NCBI GenBank assembly: GCA_002361615.1
Contig: DETK01000033.1
Location: forward strand, 24,990 to 88,989
Source of the DNA: Bacteroidales bacterium UBA3290
GTDB taxonomy: Bacteria; Bacteroidota; Bacteroidia; Bacteroidales; UBA932
Length of the DNA: 64,000 nucleotides
Direction of reading: 5' to 3'
Under the pieces are notes generated by a model, which worked only from the letters and a program-made list of their open reading frames with translations, had not been told where the DNA came from and did not search any database. The translations under genes and the position numbers were made by a program. The stretch's first letter is position 1; each line of letters opens with the position of its first letter. Below are positions 18,326 through 26,032 of this stretch, in pieces.

Positions 18326-18358
18326 TGAAAAAAGCAGCCGCCCGTAAGCGGCTGCTTT
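18326..18358 (-). terminator. Rho-independent terminator of the SusC/SusD operon
   Basis: AAAGCAGCCGC (18331-18341) pairs perfectly with GCGGCTGCTTT (18348-18358) around a 6-nt loop. On the minus strand the stem is followed by a run of T (18333-18328). It lies 17 nt past the stop of the surface lipoprotein gene and immediately before the DUF6057-like start at 18321. Confidence 0.88.
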
Positions 18359-18375
18359 GACTGTTCTTGAAAGGG

Positions 18376-19860
18376 TTACCGCTTGGGCTGGAATCTCCAC
18401 CAGGTGCATTCACCCCAACTCCAGGCAGCCTGGCCGTTGGCGCAAATCAGCGTCAGCAGATTTCCGTCCATGTAAACGATTTCGTAATTGGTGGCAACCG
18501 TACCGCCCGTGTTGATGACGAACGGGAAGAGGATACCGGAACCGCCTGCGGTAGTCAGGTCGCCCATCTTGTATCCACCGGGAGCCGTCCAGTCGAAGTT
18601 CTCGACGGCATAAGGGGAAGTGGCGATCTGATTGCCGGAGCCATCGTAGGAAGTGACCGTACCGTCCACGCTGTTGAACACCATATAGGCGTCGCTGCTG
18701 CCGTAGCCGTATGCTACGCCGCCGGAGTGGGCGATTTGCTCGGTCTCCAGCTGCTCGGGTTCGCAGCCCCACCAAAGGCCCGGAACTTCACCTGCCGCGA
18801 GGTTGGCGCCGTGGCCTGCATCACCGATGTAACCGGCGTTGCCCCAGGTGGAACCATTCATCGGATAGTAGGTCCAGGCGCGCTCACCGCTGCCGGCAAG
18901 GGCAGCATCCGGATCGGAGGCGTTCTTGAAACGCCACCAGGTGCATTCACCCCAGCTCCAGGCACCCTGGCCGTTGGCGCAAACCAGCGACAGGTTGTTG
19001 GGATCCACATAGACCACGTCGAACTCATTGGCGCGCGATCCGCCCGTATTGATGATGAACGGGAAGAGGATCGGGGCATCGGTGGTGACGAGCGTTCCGT
19101 AGTGATAACCGTCGGTGCAGTCCGGATCGTAGTTGTTCAGGGAGTAGGTACCCTTGGCAATCTGGGTGCCGTCGGCTTTGTAAGAGATGCATTCGCCGTC
19201 TTCGTTGAAGACCATGTAGGCGTTGGGATCACCATAGCCGTAAACAGTACCGCCGGAATGGGCGACCTGCTCGGTTTCCAGCTGTTCAGGCAGGCAGCCC
19301 CACCAGAGGCCGGGGATTTCGCCGGCGGCGACATTGGCGCCGTGTCCGGCATCACCGATGTAACCTGCGTTGCCCCAGGTCGAGCCGTTGATCGGGTTCC
19401 ATTTCCAGGCCTTGGCACCGGATTCACCGGTGAGGACTTTCACGGCAGGATCGAGGTCAGCCGGCACATAGACGGTGACGGTCGATTCGAAAGAAACGAC
19501 GGAAGCGTCCTGGTTGATGGTGGAAACGCCGAAGGGCTGCACGGAGTCAGCGCCGCGGCGGGGCGTGATGTTGAACACGCCGGAAGCACCGGTGCTCAGG
19601 ATGTTCTTCGATCCATCCGATTTGTAGTTGAAGACCTGCACGGTCTGGGCAGGCGACGTATGGTACTTGATGTAGTTACCGTCGGACTGGGACTGGGTGC
19701 AGGCGGCATCGGCGTACTGGCCGTCGATGTGGAAAGCGCTCTGGAGCTCACCCGAGGAAATGGGAGCGGTCTCTGCCGGCCCTTGGATTACCACAGGTTC
19801 GCAGGAAGCGAGCATGACACCCGCCAGGGCAAGGATTGAGAAGTAAAGTATTTTCTTCAT
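18376..19860 (-). CDS. SusF/SusE-position surface glycan-binding lipoprotein with a duplicated domain
   Basis: Predicted outer-membrane surface lipoprotein (494 aa, lipobox LASC at C20) placed directly after SusD, where surface glycan-binding proteins normally sit. Residues 21-145 form a beta domain. Two near-identical units follow: residues 151-311 and 328-490, each running from NGSTWGNAGYIGDAGHGAN to CANGQxAWSWGECTWWRF. The many exposed-looking Trp residues (GLWWGC, WSWGECTWW) suggest carbohydrate binding. No sequence family is recognised with certainty; the function is inferred from position and composition. It is followed by a strong terminator, so it closes the SusCD operon. Confidence 0.75.
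   Translation of the reverse strand: MKKILYFSILALAGVMLASCEPVVIQGPAETAPISSGELQSAFHIDGQYADAACTQSQSDGNYIKYHTSPAQTVQVFNYKSDGSKNILSTGASGVFNITPRRGADSVQPFGVSTINQDASVVSFESTVTVYVPADLDPAVKVLTGESGAKAWKWNPINGSTWGNAGYIGDAGHGANVAAGEIPGLWWGCLPEQLETEQVAHSGGTVYGYGDPNAYMVFNEDGECISYKADGTQIAKGTYSLNNYDPDCTDGYHYGTLVTTDAPILFPFIINTGGSRANEFDVVYVDPNNLSLVCANGQGAWSWGECTWWRFKNASDPDAALAGSGERAWTYYPMNGSTWGNAGYIGDAGHGANLAAGEVPGLWWGCEPEQLETEQIAHSGGVAYGYGSSDAYMVFNSVDGTVTSYDGSGNQIATSPYAVENFDWTAPGGYKMGDLTTAGGSGILFPFVINTGGTVATNYEIVYMDGNLLTLICANGQAAWSWGECTWWRFQPKR
18391..19410 (-). repeat. Intragenic tandem duplication in the glycan-binding lipoprotein
   Basis: Two repeat units of about 485 bp (19410-18928 and 18879-18391) encode the two homologous domains, separated by a linker of 16 residues. 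Long stretches such as NGSTWGNAGYIGDAGHGAN and EQLETEQ are identical, so the duplication is recent or kept similar by gene conversion. Confidence 0.85.
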
Positions 19861-19887
19861 GACATATAATATCTAAGGTAAGATCTG

Positions 19888-21672
19888 CTACCAGCCCGGG
19901 AAGTCGAACTGGGAACCCCAGCCTTCGTTCTGGGTGAACTTGTACTGCTCGCCTGCACCGGCGGACAGGGAGATCTGGCTGCTCGGAATCGAGACGAAGC
20001 CCTTGGTCGCGGTGTAACGGTTGCCGTAGCCGCCGTTGTACTTGGAGGCATTGTTGGTGCCTTCCACACCGTTGTTCCAAACCTTCACGCCTTCCTGTTT
20101 GTTGAGGGCGGTGACAGCATAGTTCTCGCCGTAACGGCGCATATCGTTGAAGCGGACGCCTTCGAAGGCGAGCTCCCAGCGGCGCTCGTTACGCAGGTTC
20201 TCTTCGTTGAGCGACTTGCTCGGCAGGCCGGCACGGGCGCGGACCCGGTCGAAGGAAGCCTGGTTGCCGTTGATCTCGGCATCCATCAGCAGCACTTCGG
20301 CGAAACGGATCATCACCATGTCGTTGACGCTGTTGAGCTGGAAGTTGTCTTCATTGCCGCTCGACCAGGTCAGGTCGGGGAACATCACATTGGTGAAGCT
20401 CTTCATGTATTTGCCCTGGGATTCGCTCCATGCCATGACCGGCATGATCTTGGTCTGATAGTAGCCGCTCTCCTGGATGTTGGCGTCACCGCCGAACTTG
20501 TAGGTGCTGCTGAAGTTTTCGACCGGGATGATGGAAGCGTCCAGACGGGCGTCGTTCGGTTCAAGGGCCTTCCAGTCAGAGACGAGGGACGGGTTGACCG
20601 GGCACATGCCCCAGCCCACACCGAACGGCATGCACTCGCCGTTGTCGAGGCTCTGGCCGCGGACGCCCAGGAACAGGGCCGTCTGGTTGGAGTAACCGAT
20701 GGTGGTGCTCCAGGAAGGCTGGGTGTTGAACTTGATGATGAACATGGCCTCAGGGTTGCGGGCGCCGTCGTCCTCGACCCATTTGTAGCCTTTGCCATAC
20801 CAGGGGTTCTTCTCGTCGTTGATGGAGCAACGGTTGGTGTAGGCCCACAGGTTGTGGTAGTCGCTCACGAGGGTGTAACCGGAATTCTGCACGCAGTCGG
20901 TGATGTAGGCGCCGACTTCGGACTTGCCGATCTTGGTACCTTCGGGGATGCTGATGCCGATGGCTTCGTTCTCATAAGCCGGAAGGGTGATCTCGCTCAG
21001 ACCGTAGAAGCCGGAAGCGAACAGGTAGGCGCGGCCCAGGAGGGCTTCTGCGCAATACTTGTCCACGTGGCCGTCGCCGCTGGCCTGTTTGGCAGGCATG
21101 ATGTCGGCAGCGATCTTGCAGTCTTCGATGATCTGGCCCCAGAGGGCTTCACCGCTGATCTGCGGCTGGGTAGGATCGGCCTGGGAAGAGACAGGGCAGG
21201 GAATGTTGCCGAACATGGAAGCCAGTTCGTAGTAATACCAGGCACGGAGGAAGAATGCCTCACCCATGTACTGGTTGAGTTCCGCCACACCGCAGTTGGG
21301 CATGGCCTCGATGGCAGCGTTCGCACGGGCGATACCTTTGTAACGGTTCACGTAGAAGTCGTTGTACATGTCGGTACCGAAGTTGAGCAGGAGGTCTTCC
21401 GCCTGCATCGTCTGGTCGTTCTGACCACCGCCGCCGAGGGCGTCGTCGGATGCCGCCACGGACCACAGGAAGTGGTTGACGTGGACGTTGGTTCCGATGG
21501 CGACGTTCAGGTTGTTGTAGATGCCGGCAAGCATCTGCTCGGCGTCGGTCGCGTTCACCGGGAAGTTGCTGCTGTCTTTCGACCAGTAGTTGGTGGTGTC
21601 GAGGAACGACTCACACGAAGCGAAAGAGAGCACGAGAGCGGCCATGGCCGCGAGTTTGAGTATCTTTTTCAT
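19888..21672 (-). CDS. SusD/RagB-family outer-membrane glycan-binding lipoprotein
   Basis: SusD-like lipoprotein (594 aa) that caps the SusC channel and delivers oligosaccharides. The start at 21672 (MKKILKLAAMAALVLSFASC) gives a clean lipoprotein signal with the lipobox FASC; an earlier in-frame ATG at 21681 is less likely. Family features are the FLDTTNYWSK opening, the TPR region with RANAAIEAMPN and FFLRAWYYYELASMFG, and a C-terminal RWELAFEGVRFNDMRRYG block. It lies 14 nt after SusC. Substrate specificity cannot be read directly; the linked enzymes point to mannan or xyloglucan oligosaccharides. Confidence 0.93.
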   Translation of the reverse strand: MKKILKLAAMAALVLSFASCESFLDTTNYWSKDSSNFPVNATDAEQMLAGIYNNLNVAIGTNVHVNHFLWSVAASDDALGGGGQNDQTMQAEDLLLNFGTDMYNDFYVNRYKGIARANAAIEAMPNCGVAELNQYMGEAFFLRAWYYYELASMFGNIPCPVSSQADPTQPQISGEALWGQIIEDCKIAADIMPAKQASGDGHVDKYCAEALLGRAYLFASGFYGLSEITLPAYENEAIGISIPEGTKIGKSEVGAYITDCVQNSGYTLVSDYHNLWAYTNRCSINDEKNPWYGKGYKWVEDDGARNPEAMFIIKFNTQPSWSTTIGYSNQTALFLGVRGQSLDNGECMPFGVGWGMCPVNPSLVSDWKALEPNDARLDASIIPVENFSSTYKFGGDANIQESGYYQTKIMPVMAWSESQGKYMKSFTNVMFPDLTWSSGNEDNFQLNSVNDMVMIRFAEVLLMDAEINGNQASFDRVRARAGLPSKSLNEENLRNERRWELAFEGVRFNDMRRYGENYAVTALNKQEGVKVWNNGVEGTNNASKYNGGYGNRYTATKGFVSIPSSQISLSAGAGEQYKFTQNEGWGSQFDFPGW

Positions 21673-21686
21673 ATCCGTCATCCGAA

Positions 21687-24600
21687 TTAGAATTTAAGAT
21701 TGAGTCCGACGATCAGGCCTTTGGCCTGCGGGTAGTAACCCAGATCGATGCCCTTGGCCCATCCGTCGAAGCCGGAGGAAGAACCTACCTCAGGGTCGAG
21801 GCCCTTGAACTTGGTGAAGCAGAAGGGGTTCTGAGCCTGGACATACAGACGGCACTGGCCGAACGGAGCGTTTTTCCAAAGACGCTTGAAGTCGTAGCCG
21901 AGCGTGACGGTCTGGATGCGGAAGAAGTCTGCATCTTCGATGAAGATGTCGGAGTTGTTCATGAAGTTGTAGTTGGTACCGGCAACCAGACGGGGATAGT
22001 GGTTGGAAGTACCTTCACCGTGCCAGTAGTCGTACACCTCGGTGGTGTAGTTGTTCCACTGGCTGTCGGAGTAGCGGCGGTAAGCCCGGAAGACCTGCTG
22101 GCCGAACATGCCGTAGCCGCTGGCTGCAAAGTCGAAGCCCTTGAAGTAGATCGAGAAGTTCACGCCAAGGTTGAAGTCCGGGTTCGGGTCGCCGGTCATC
22201 GTCTTGTCGGCGTCGTTGATCACGCCGTCGTGGTTCAGGTCCGCGAACTTGAGGTCGCCGGGGACGATGTTGTCGACGATGGTACCGTTGCCGGCAGCCT
22301 TCCAGGCGTCGATCTCATCCTGATTCTGGAAGACGCCTTCGGACTTGTAGGTCCAGAAGTAGCCGATCGGGAAGCCGACCTGGGCACGGTACATCTCGGC
22401 GATACCCTGGACGACGTTGCCGGCACCGTGGATGATGCCTTCGTCGTTCGCGATCCGGGTGACGATGTTCTTGTTATAGGCGCCGTTCACGCCGATGGTG
22501 TAGGAGAAGTCCTGGCTGCGGGCATCGCTCCAGTTGAGAGCGAGCTCGACACCGGTGTTGCGCACGTCACCACCGTTGATGTACGGGGCGTTGGCGCCGA
22601 AGTGACCCATGATCGGGGCGTTGACCAGCCAGTCCTTGGTATCTTTCTGGTACCAGTCGAAAGCGATGCTCAGCTTGCTGTCGAACAGGCGGGCGTCGAA
22701 ACCGAGGTCAAGCTGCTGGGAAGTCTCCCAGGTGATGTCGGGGTTGGCGAGCTTGTCGGCGTAAGCACCGGTACCGGAGTTCGTGGCGGTAGGGCCGGTA
22801 TAGAAGGAGTAACCGCCGTCCGCAGCACCGACCGAAATCGTGGACAGATACTGGAAGTTGGAGATGTTGCAGTTACCGTTCTGGCCCCAGCTGCCGCGGA
22901 GTTTGAGGAAGTTGATGAAGTTCCTGTTCCACCAGGATTCGTTCGAGACCACCCAGCCGGCGGAAACCGAAGGGAAGGTACCCCAGCGGCGGCCGCGCAT
23001 GAAGTTGGAGGATCCGTCGTGACGGAGGATCAGGGAGAGCATATAGCGTTCGTCGTAGTTGTAGTTGATACGGCCGAAGAAGGAGACCAGGCCGCTGTCG
23101 CCCCAGGTGGAACCGGAGACGTCGGTCAGCGACGGGTCGCCCGAGGTGTTGCTCACGTAGGCGTATTTCCACTGGTTGGGCCAGAGGACGCTGCTGTTGC
23201 CAGCACCGACATCTTCGCCGAAGCCGCTATGTTCGAGGGTGTTACCGATCAGGGCGTCGAAGTTGTGGCGGTCGCCGAGGGTGAACACGTAGTTGACGGT
23301 GTTTTCCCACGACCAGTTCCAGCCGGCGCCTGCGCTCTGGCTGACGTTGTCCACGTCGGAGAAGGCGTAGTTGGTCAGCTTATAGGAGAGGCCGTACTGA
23401 CGGTAGGTGTACGAGCTCATCTTGTAGTTGAACTGGCTCTTCCAGATCAGGCCCTTGATGGGCTGGATGCGGAGGTTGGCCGACATATTGAGGCCGTAGT
23501 TGTGGCTCTCGTTGTTACCGCGGGAAGAGTAGACCATGGCGGCGACCGGGTTGCCGGTGTACGGGTCGAGGTCCCAGATACCGCTCTGGCTCAGCCAGTC
23601 GTACTCGGTGTAGCTGCCGTCGGACTGGTAAACGGGAACCAGCGGGTTGGCCGAGAGCATGGAGAAGATATCGTTCCAGTAGTGGTTGCCGGTACCGATA
23701 CCGCTCTTCGTGCTGGTGGTGAAGGTCAGGTTCTCACCGAAGGTGATGATGTCGAGGTCGCCCTTGCGCCAGAGCACATGGTCCGAGTTGATACGGGCCG
23801 TCAGACGCTTGTAGTTGGAAGCTACGGGTTTGCCGAAGATACCTTCCTGGTCGGTGTAGCTCACACCCATCGAGAACTTGGAGATGTCCGAACCGCCGAC
23901 GATATTGATGGCGTGGTTCGTATTGGGTGCATTCGAGTTGCGGATCGCCTCAAGCCAGTCCGTTCCCACGAAGGAGCCGTCCTTGATGCTGTTGTAGAGG
24001 GCCGGATTCAGGGTGTTGACCCAGTCGATGGGGTCTTTGCCCATATTGAAGTTCACCTGGTCCTGGATGTTCATGTACTGACGGGCATTCAGGAGCTGGG
24101 GCATCTTCTGGACGTTCTGCACGCCGTAGAAGCCGTCGTAGGTGACGGTAATCTTGCCGCTCTTGCCCTGCTTGGTGGTGACCAGGATGACGCCGTTCGC
24201 ACCACGGGCACCGTAGATGGCGCAGGAAGCAGCGTCCTTGAGGACGTCGATGCTTTCAATGTCGGACGGGTTGAGTGCGTTGATGTCGCCGCCCGCCACA
24301 CCGTCGATCACATACAGAGGGGCATAGGAACCGGTGGTACCCATACCGCGGATGTTGACGTTGTAGCCGGAACCCGGCTGGCCGTTGGAGCTCATGATGC
24401 TCACGCCGGGCGTGGAGGACTGCATGGCTCCGAGGGCGCTGGTGGTGTTGAGCTTGGCCAGCTCTTCACCCTTGACCTGGACGGTGGAGCCGGTCACGAG
24501 CTTCTTCTTCTGGACGCCGTAACCGACCACGACCGTTTCTTCGAGAAACTCGGCATCTTCCTCAAGGAACACTTCGAAAACCGTGCGGTCTCCGATCGGG

Positions 24601-24839
24601 ATCACCTGAGTCTTGTAGCCGATGGAAGAAATCTCGATCGTCGCGCCGGGCTGGACGTTCAGAACGAAATTACCCTCCACGTCTGTAGAGACACCATTCT
24701 GGGTGCCGCTTTCAATGACACTTGCGCCGATCACGGGGCCGTAGGTGTCGGTGACCGTACCGGTGATCCGGACGGTCTGCGCCATGGCGGCTACGCTCAG
24801 GAGCAGCAGTGTCAAGGTAGCAAAAAACTTGCTTTTCAT
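21687..24839 (-). CDS. SusC/RagA-family TonB-linked outer-membrane receptor
   Basis: TonB-dependent transporter (1050 aa) importing oligosaccharides across the outer membrane. Signal peptide MKSKFFATLTLLLLSVAAMA, then a carboxypeptidase-D regulatory-like domain (VRITGTVTDTYGPVIGASV), a TonB-box-like stretch (EETVVVGYG), a plug domain with SIDVLKDAASCAIYGARGAN, and a barrel ending in an aromatic strand with terminal Phe (IVGLNLKF). Full length for the family. It heads the minus-strand SusC-SusD-lipoprotein operon, divergent from the AraC regulator, which probably controls both directions. Confidence 0.95.
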   Translation of the reverse strand: MKSKFFATLTLLLLSVAAMAQTVRITGTVTDTYGPVIGASVIESGTQNGVSTDVEGNFVLNVQPGATIEISSIGYKTQVIPIGDRTVFEVFLEEDAEFLEETVVVGYGVQKKKLVTGSTVQVKGEELAKLNTTSALGAMQSSTPGVSIMSSNGQPGSGYNVNIRGMGTTGSYAPLYVIDGVAGGDINALNPSDIESIDVLKDAASCAIYGARGANGVILVTTKQGKSGKITVTYDGFYGVQNVQKMPQLLNARQYMNIQDQVNFNMGKDPIDWVNTLNPALYNSIKDGSFVGTDWLEAIRNSNAPNTNHAINIVGGSDISKFSMGVSYTDQEGIFGKPVASNYKRLTARINSDHVLWRKGDLDIITFGENLTFTTSTKSGIGTGNHYWNDIFSMLSANPLVPVYQSDGSYTEYDWLSQSGIWDLDPYTGNPVAAMVYSSRGNNESHNYGLNMSANLRIQPIKGLIWKSQFNYKMSSYTYRQYGLSYKLTNYAFSDVDNVSQSAGAGWNWSWENTVNYVFTLGDRHNFDALIGNTLEHSGFGEDVGAGNSSVLWPNQWKYAYVSNTSGDPSLTDVSGSTWGDSGLVSFFGRINYNYDERYMLSLILRHDGSSNFMRGRRWGTFPSVSAGWVVSNESWWNRNFINFLKLRGSWGQNGNCNISNFQYLSTISVGAADGGYSFYTGPTATNSGTGAYADKLANPDITWETSQQLDLGFDARLFDSKLSIAFDWYQKDTKDWLVNAPIMGHFGANAPYINGGDVRNTGVELALNWSDARSQDFSYTIGVNGAYNKNIVTRIANDEGIIHGAGNVVQGIAEMYRAQVGFPIGYFWTYKSEGVFQNQDEIDAWKAAGNGTIVDNIVPGDLKFADLNHDGVINDADKTMTGDPNPDFNLGVNFSIYFKGFDFAASGYGMFGQQVFRAYRRYSDSQWNNYTTEVYDYWHGEGTSNHYPRLVAGTNYNFMNNSDIFIEDADFFRIQTVTLGYDFKRLWKNAPFGQCRLYVQAQNPFCFTKFKGLDPEVGSSSGFDGWAKGIDLGYYPQAKGLIVGLNLKF

Positions 24840-24918
24840 GGGTTGATTAATGTTGGTAGTAAAAAAAAATTATGTGTTGTTAATTATGTTTCACCTAATT
24901 AATAAAAACACAGTCGAG

Positions 24919-24952
24919 CAAAAGTACGAATAAACTTCGAGATATTCACCAA
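24919..24952 (-). promoter_or_regulatory. Promoter of the SusCD operon
   Basis: TACTTTTG (24926-24919, minus strand) fits the TAnnTTTG -7 box, with TTG at 24952-24950. The spacer of 23 bp is slightly long. About 80 bases of A/T-rich leader separate it from the SusC ATG at 24839, which leaves room for regulation of the leader. Confidence 0.5.
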
Positions 24953-25009
24953 ACGCGGATTGCTTGATAAAAAAGTATCAACAATTACGGTTTTCGTACA
25001 AAAATTGAT

Positions 25010-25017
25010 TACCTTTG
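25010..25017 (+). promoter_or_regulatory. -7 box of the AraC regulator gene
   Basis: TACCTTTG matches TAnnTTTG and ends 7 nt before the ATG at 25025, so transcription would begin almost at the start codon. A nearly leaderless mRNA is implied if this is the only promoter. Confidence 0.45.
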
Positions 25018-25024
25018 TTGCATT

Positions 25025-25903
25025 ATGGCAAACGTTCTGAGGGAGATAACATCGATTACCGACAGCGACTGTTTCTACATCGTCGAGCGGCACAAGAGCG
25101 GCTTCACCTGGCCCATCCATTCACACGAAGAATATGAGCTCAACTTCATTGAAGGCGGGAAGGGCGTCCGCCGTGTCGTAGGCGACAGCATCGAGGAGAT
25201 CGGGGACTTCGAACTGACCCTGATCACGGGCGACGGACTGGAGCATGTCTGGGAGCAGGGACGTTGCAACGCTTCCGACATCCGGGAGATCACCGTGCAG
25301 TTCTCGCCTCGTCTTCTGGATGCCAACTTGCTGTCCAGAAATCAGTTCGCATCAGTACGGAAGATGTTCGAAAGGGCCAGGATGGGGCTCACTTTCTCGA
25401 TGCCTGCTATCATGCGGGTCTATTGCCTGCTCGATACCCTGGCGTCCAAGCAGGAGCGCATGGACCAGTTCCTGGATATGCTCCGTATCCTCTATGAACT
25501 GTCGATGGATTCAGGCGCGCGGACGCTCGCGTCCCACTCGTTCGCTCCGACCGTCACCGGCAGTGAGAGCCGCCGGATCAGCAAGGTCAAGGACTATATC
25601 GCCCATCATTATACGGAGGAGGTCAAGCTGGACGACCTGGCGAAGCTCGCCGCGATGGCTCCTTCCGCCTTCAGCCGCTTCTTCAAGCAGCATACAGGGC
25701 GGGCTCCTGTCGACTACATCATCGATGTCCGCGTGGGTGCCGCCGCACGGATGTTGGTCGATACAACTACCTCTGTGAGTGAGATTTGCTATGCCTGTGG
25801 CTTCAACAATCTCTCCAACTTCAACCGCACGTTCAAAAGCCGGCGCGGCTACACGCCCCGTGGATTCCGGGCCGTGTTTACCAAGAACCGGGTCTATGTC
25901 TAG
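25025..25903 (+). CDS. AraC-family transcriptional regulator with cupin sensor
   Basis: Cytoplasmic DNA-binding activator (292 aa). The N-terminal half has the cupin pattern of AraC sugar sensors (WPIHSHEEYELNFIEGG near residue 40). The C-terminal half holds two helix-turn-helix units (KLDDLAKLAAMAPSAFSRFF and TSVSEICYACGFNNLSNFNR). It sits between the divergent SusCD operon and the mannan/xyloglucan operon, the usual position of a locus-specific regulator, so it probably induces both in response to a released sugar. No HTCS or sigma/anti-sigma pair is found at this locus. Confidence 0.9.
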   Translation: MANVLREITSITDSDCFYIVERHKSGFTWPIHSHEEYELNFIEGGKGVRRVVGDSIEEIGDFELTLITGDGLEHVWEQGRCNASDIREITVQFSPRLLDANLLSRNQFASVRKMFERARMGLTFSMPAIMRVYCLLDTLASKQERMDQFLDMLRILYELSMDSGARTLASHSFAPTVTGSESRRISKVKDYIAHHYTEEVKLDDLAKLAAMAPSAFSRFFKQHTGRAPVDYIIDVRVGAAARMLVDTTTSVSEICYACGFNNLSNFNRTFKSRRGYTPRGFRAVFTKNRVYV

Positions 25904-25981
25904 CGCCTGTTTCGATGCCCGTTTGTTAAGATTCTATCATTTTTTGGTAATTATATGCTGGTCGGGGCGGTGCAAAAGCCG

Positions 25982-25989
25982 TACATTTG
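25982..25989 (+). promoter_or_regulatory. -7 box of the hemicellulose enzyme operon
   Basis: TACATTTG fits TAnnTTTG and lies 43 bases before the mannanase ATG at 26033. No TTG is well placed at -33, as expected for an activator-dependent promoter; the AraC gene ends just upstream. Confidence 0.45.
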
Positions 25990-26032
25990 CATATCCTTGA
26001 CAAATAAGGAGCCTATCTAAACCTGCCTGCCC

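Noticed and set aside
21999..24902. A 967-codon open frame on the plus strand opposite SusC
   Set aside because: It is antisense to a full-length TonB receptor, its translation is Val/Gly/Asp-rich without any domain, and it mirrors the codon bias of the real gene. The same holds for long antisense frames at 1418-2716, 2638-4101, 5744-7015, 7798-9201, 9065-10501, 30987-33683, 37010-38806 and 40764-42560.
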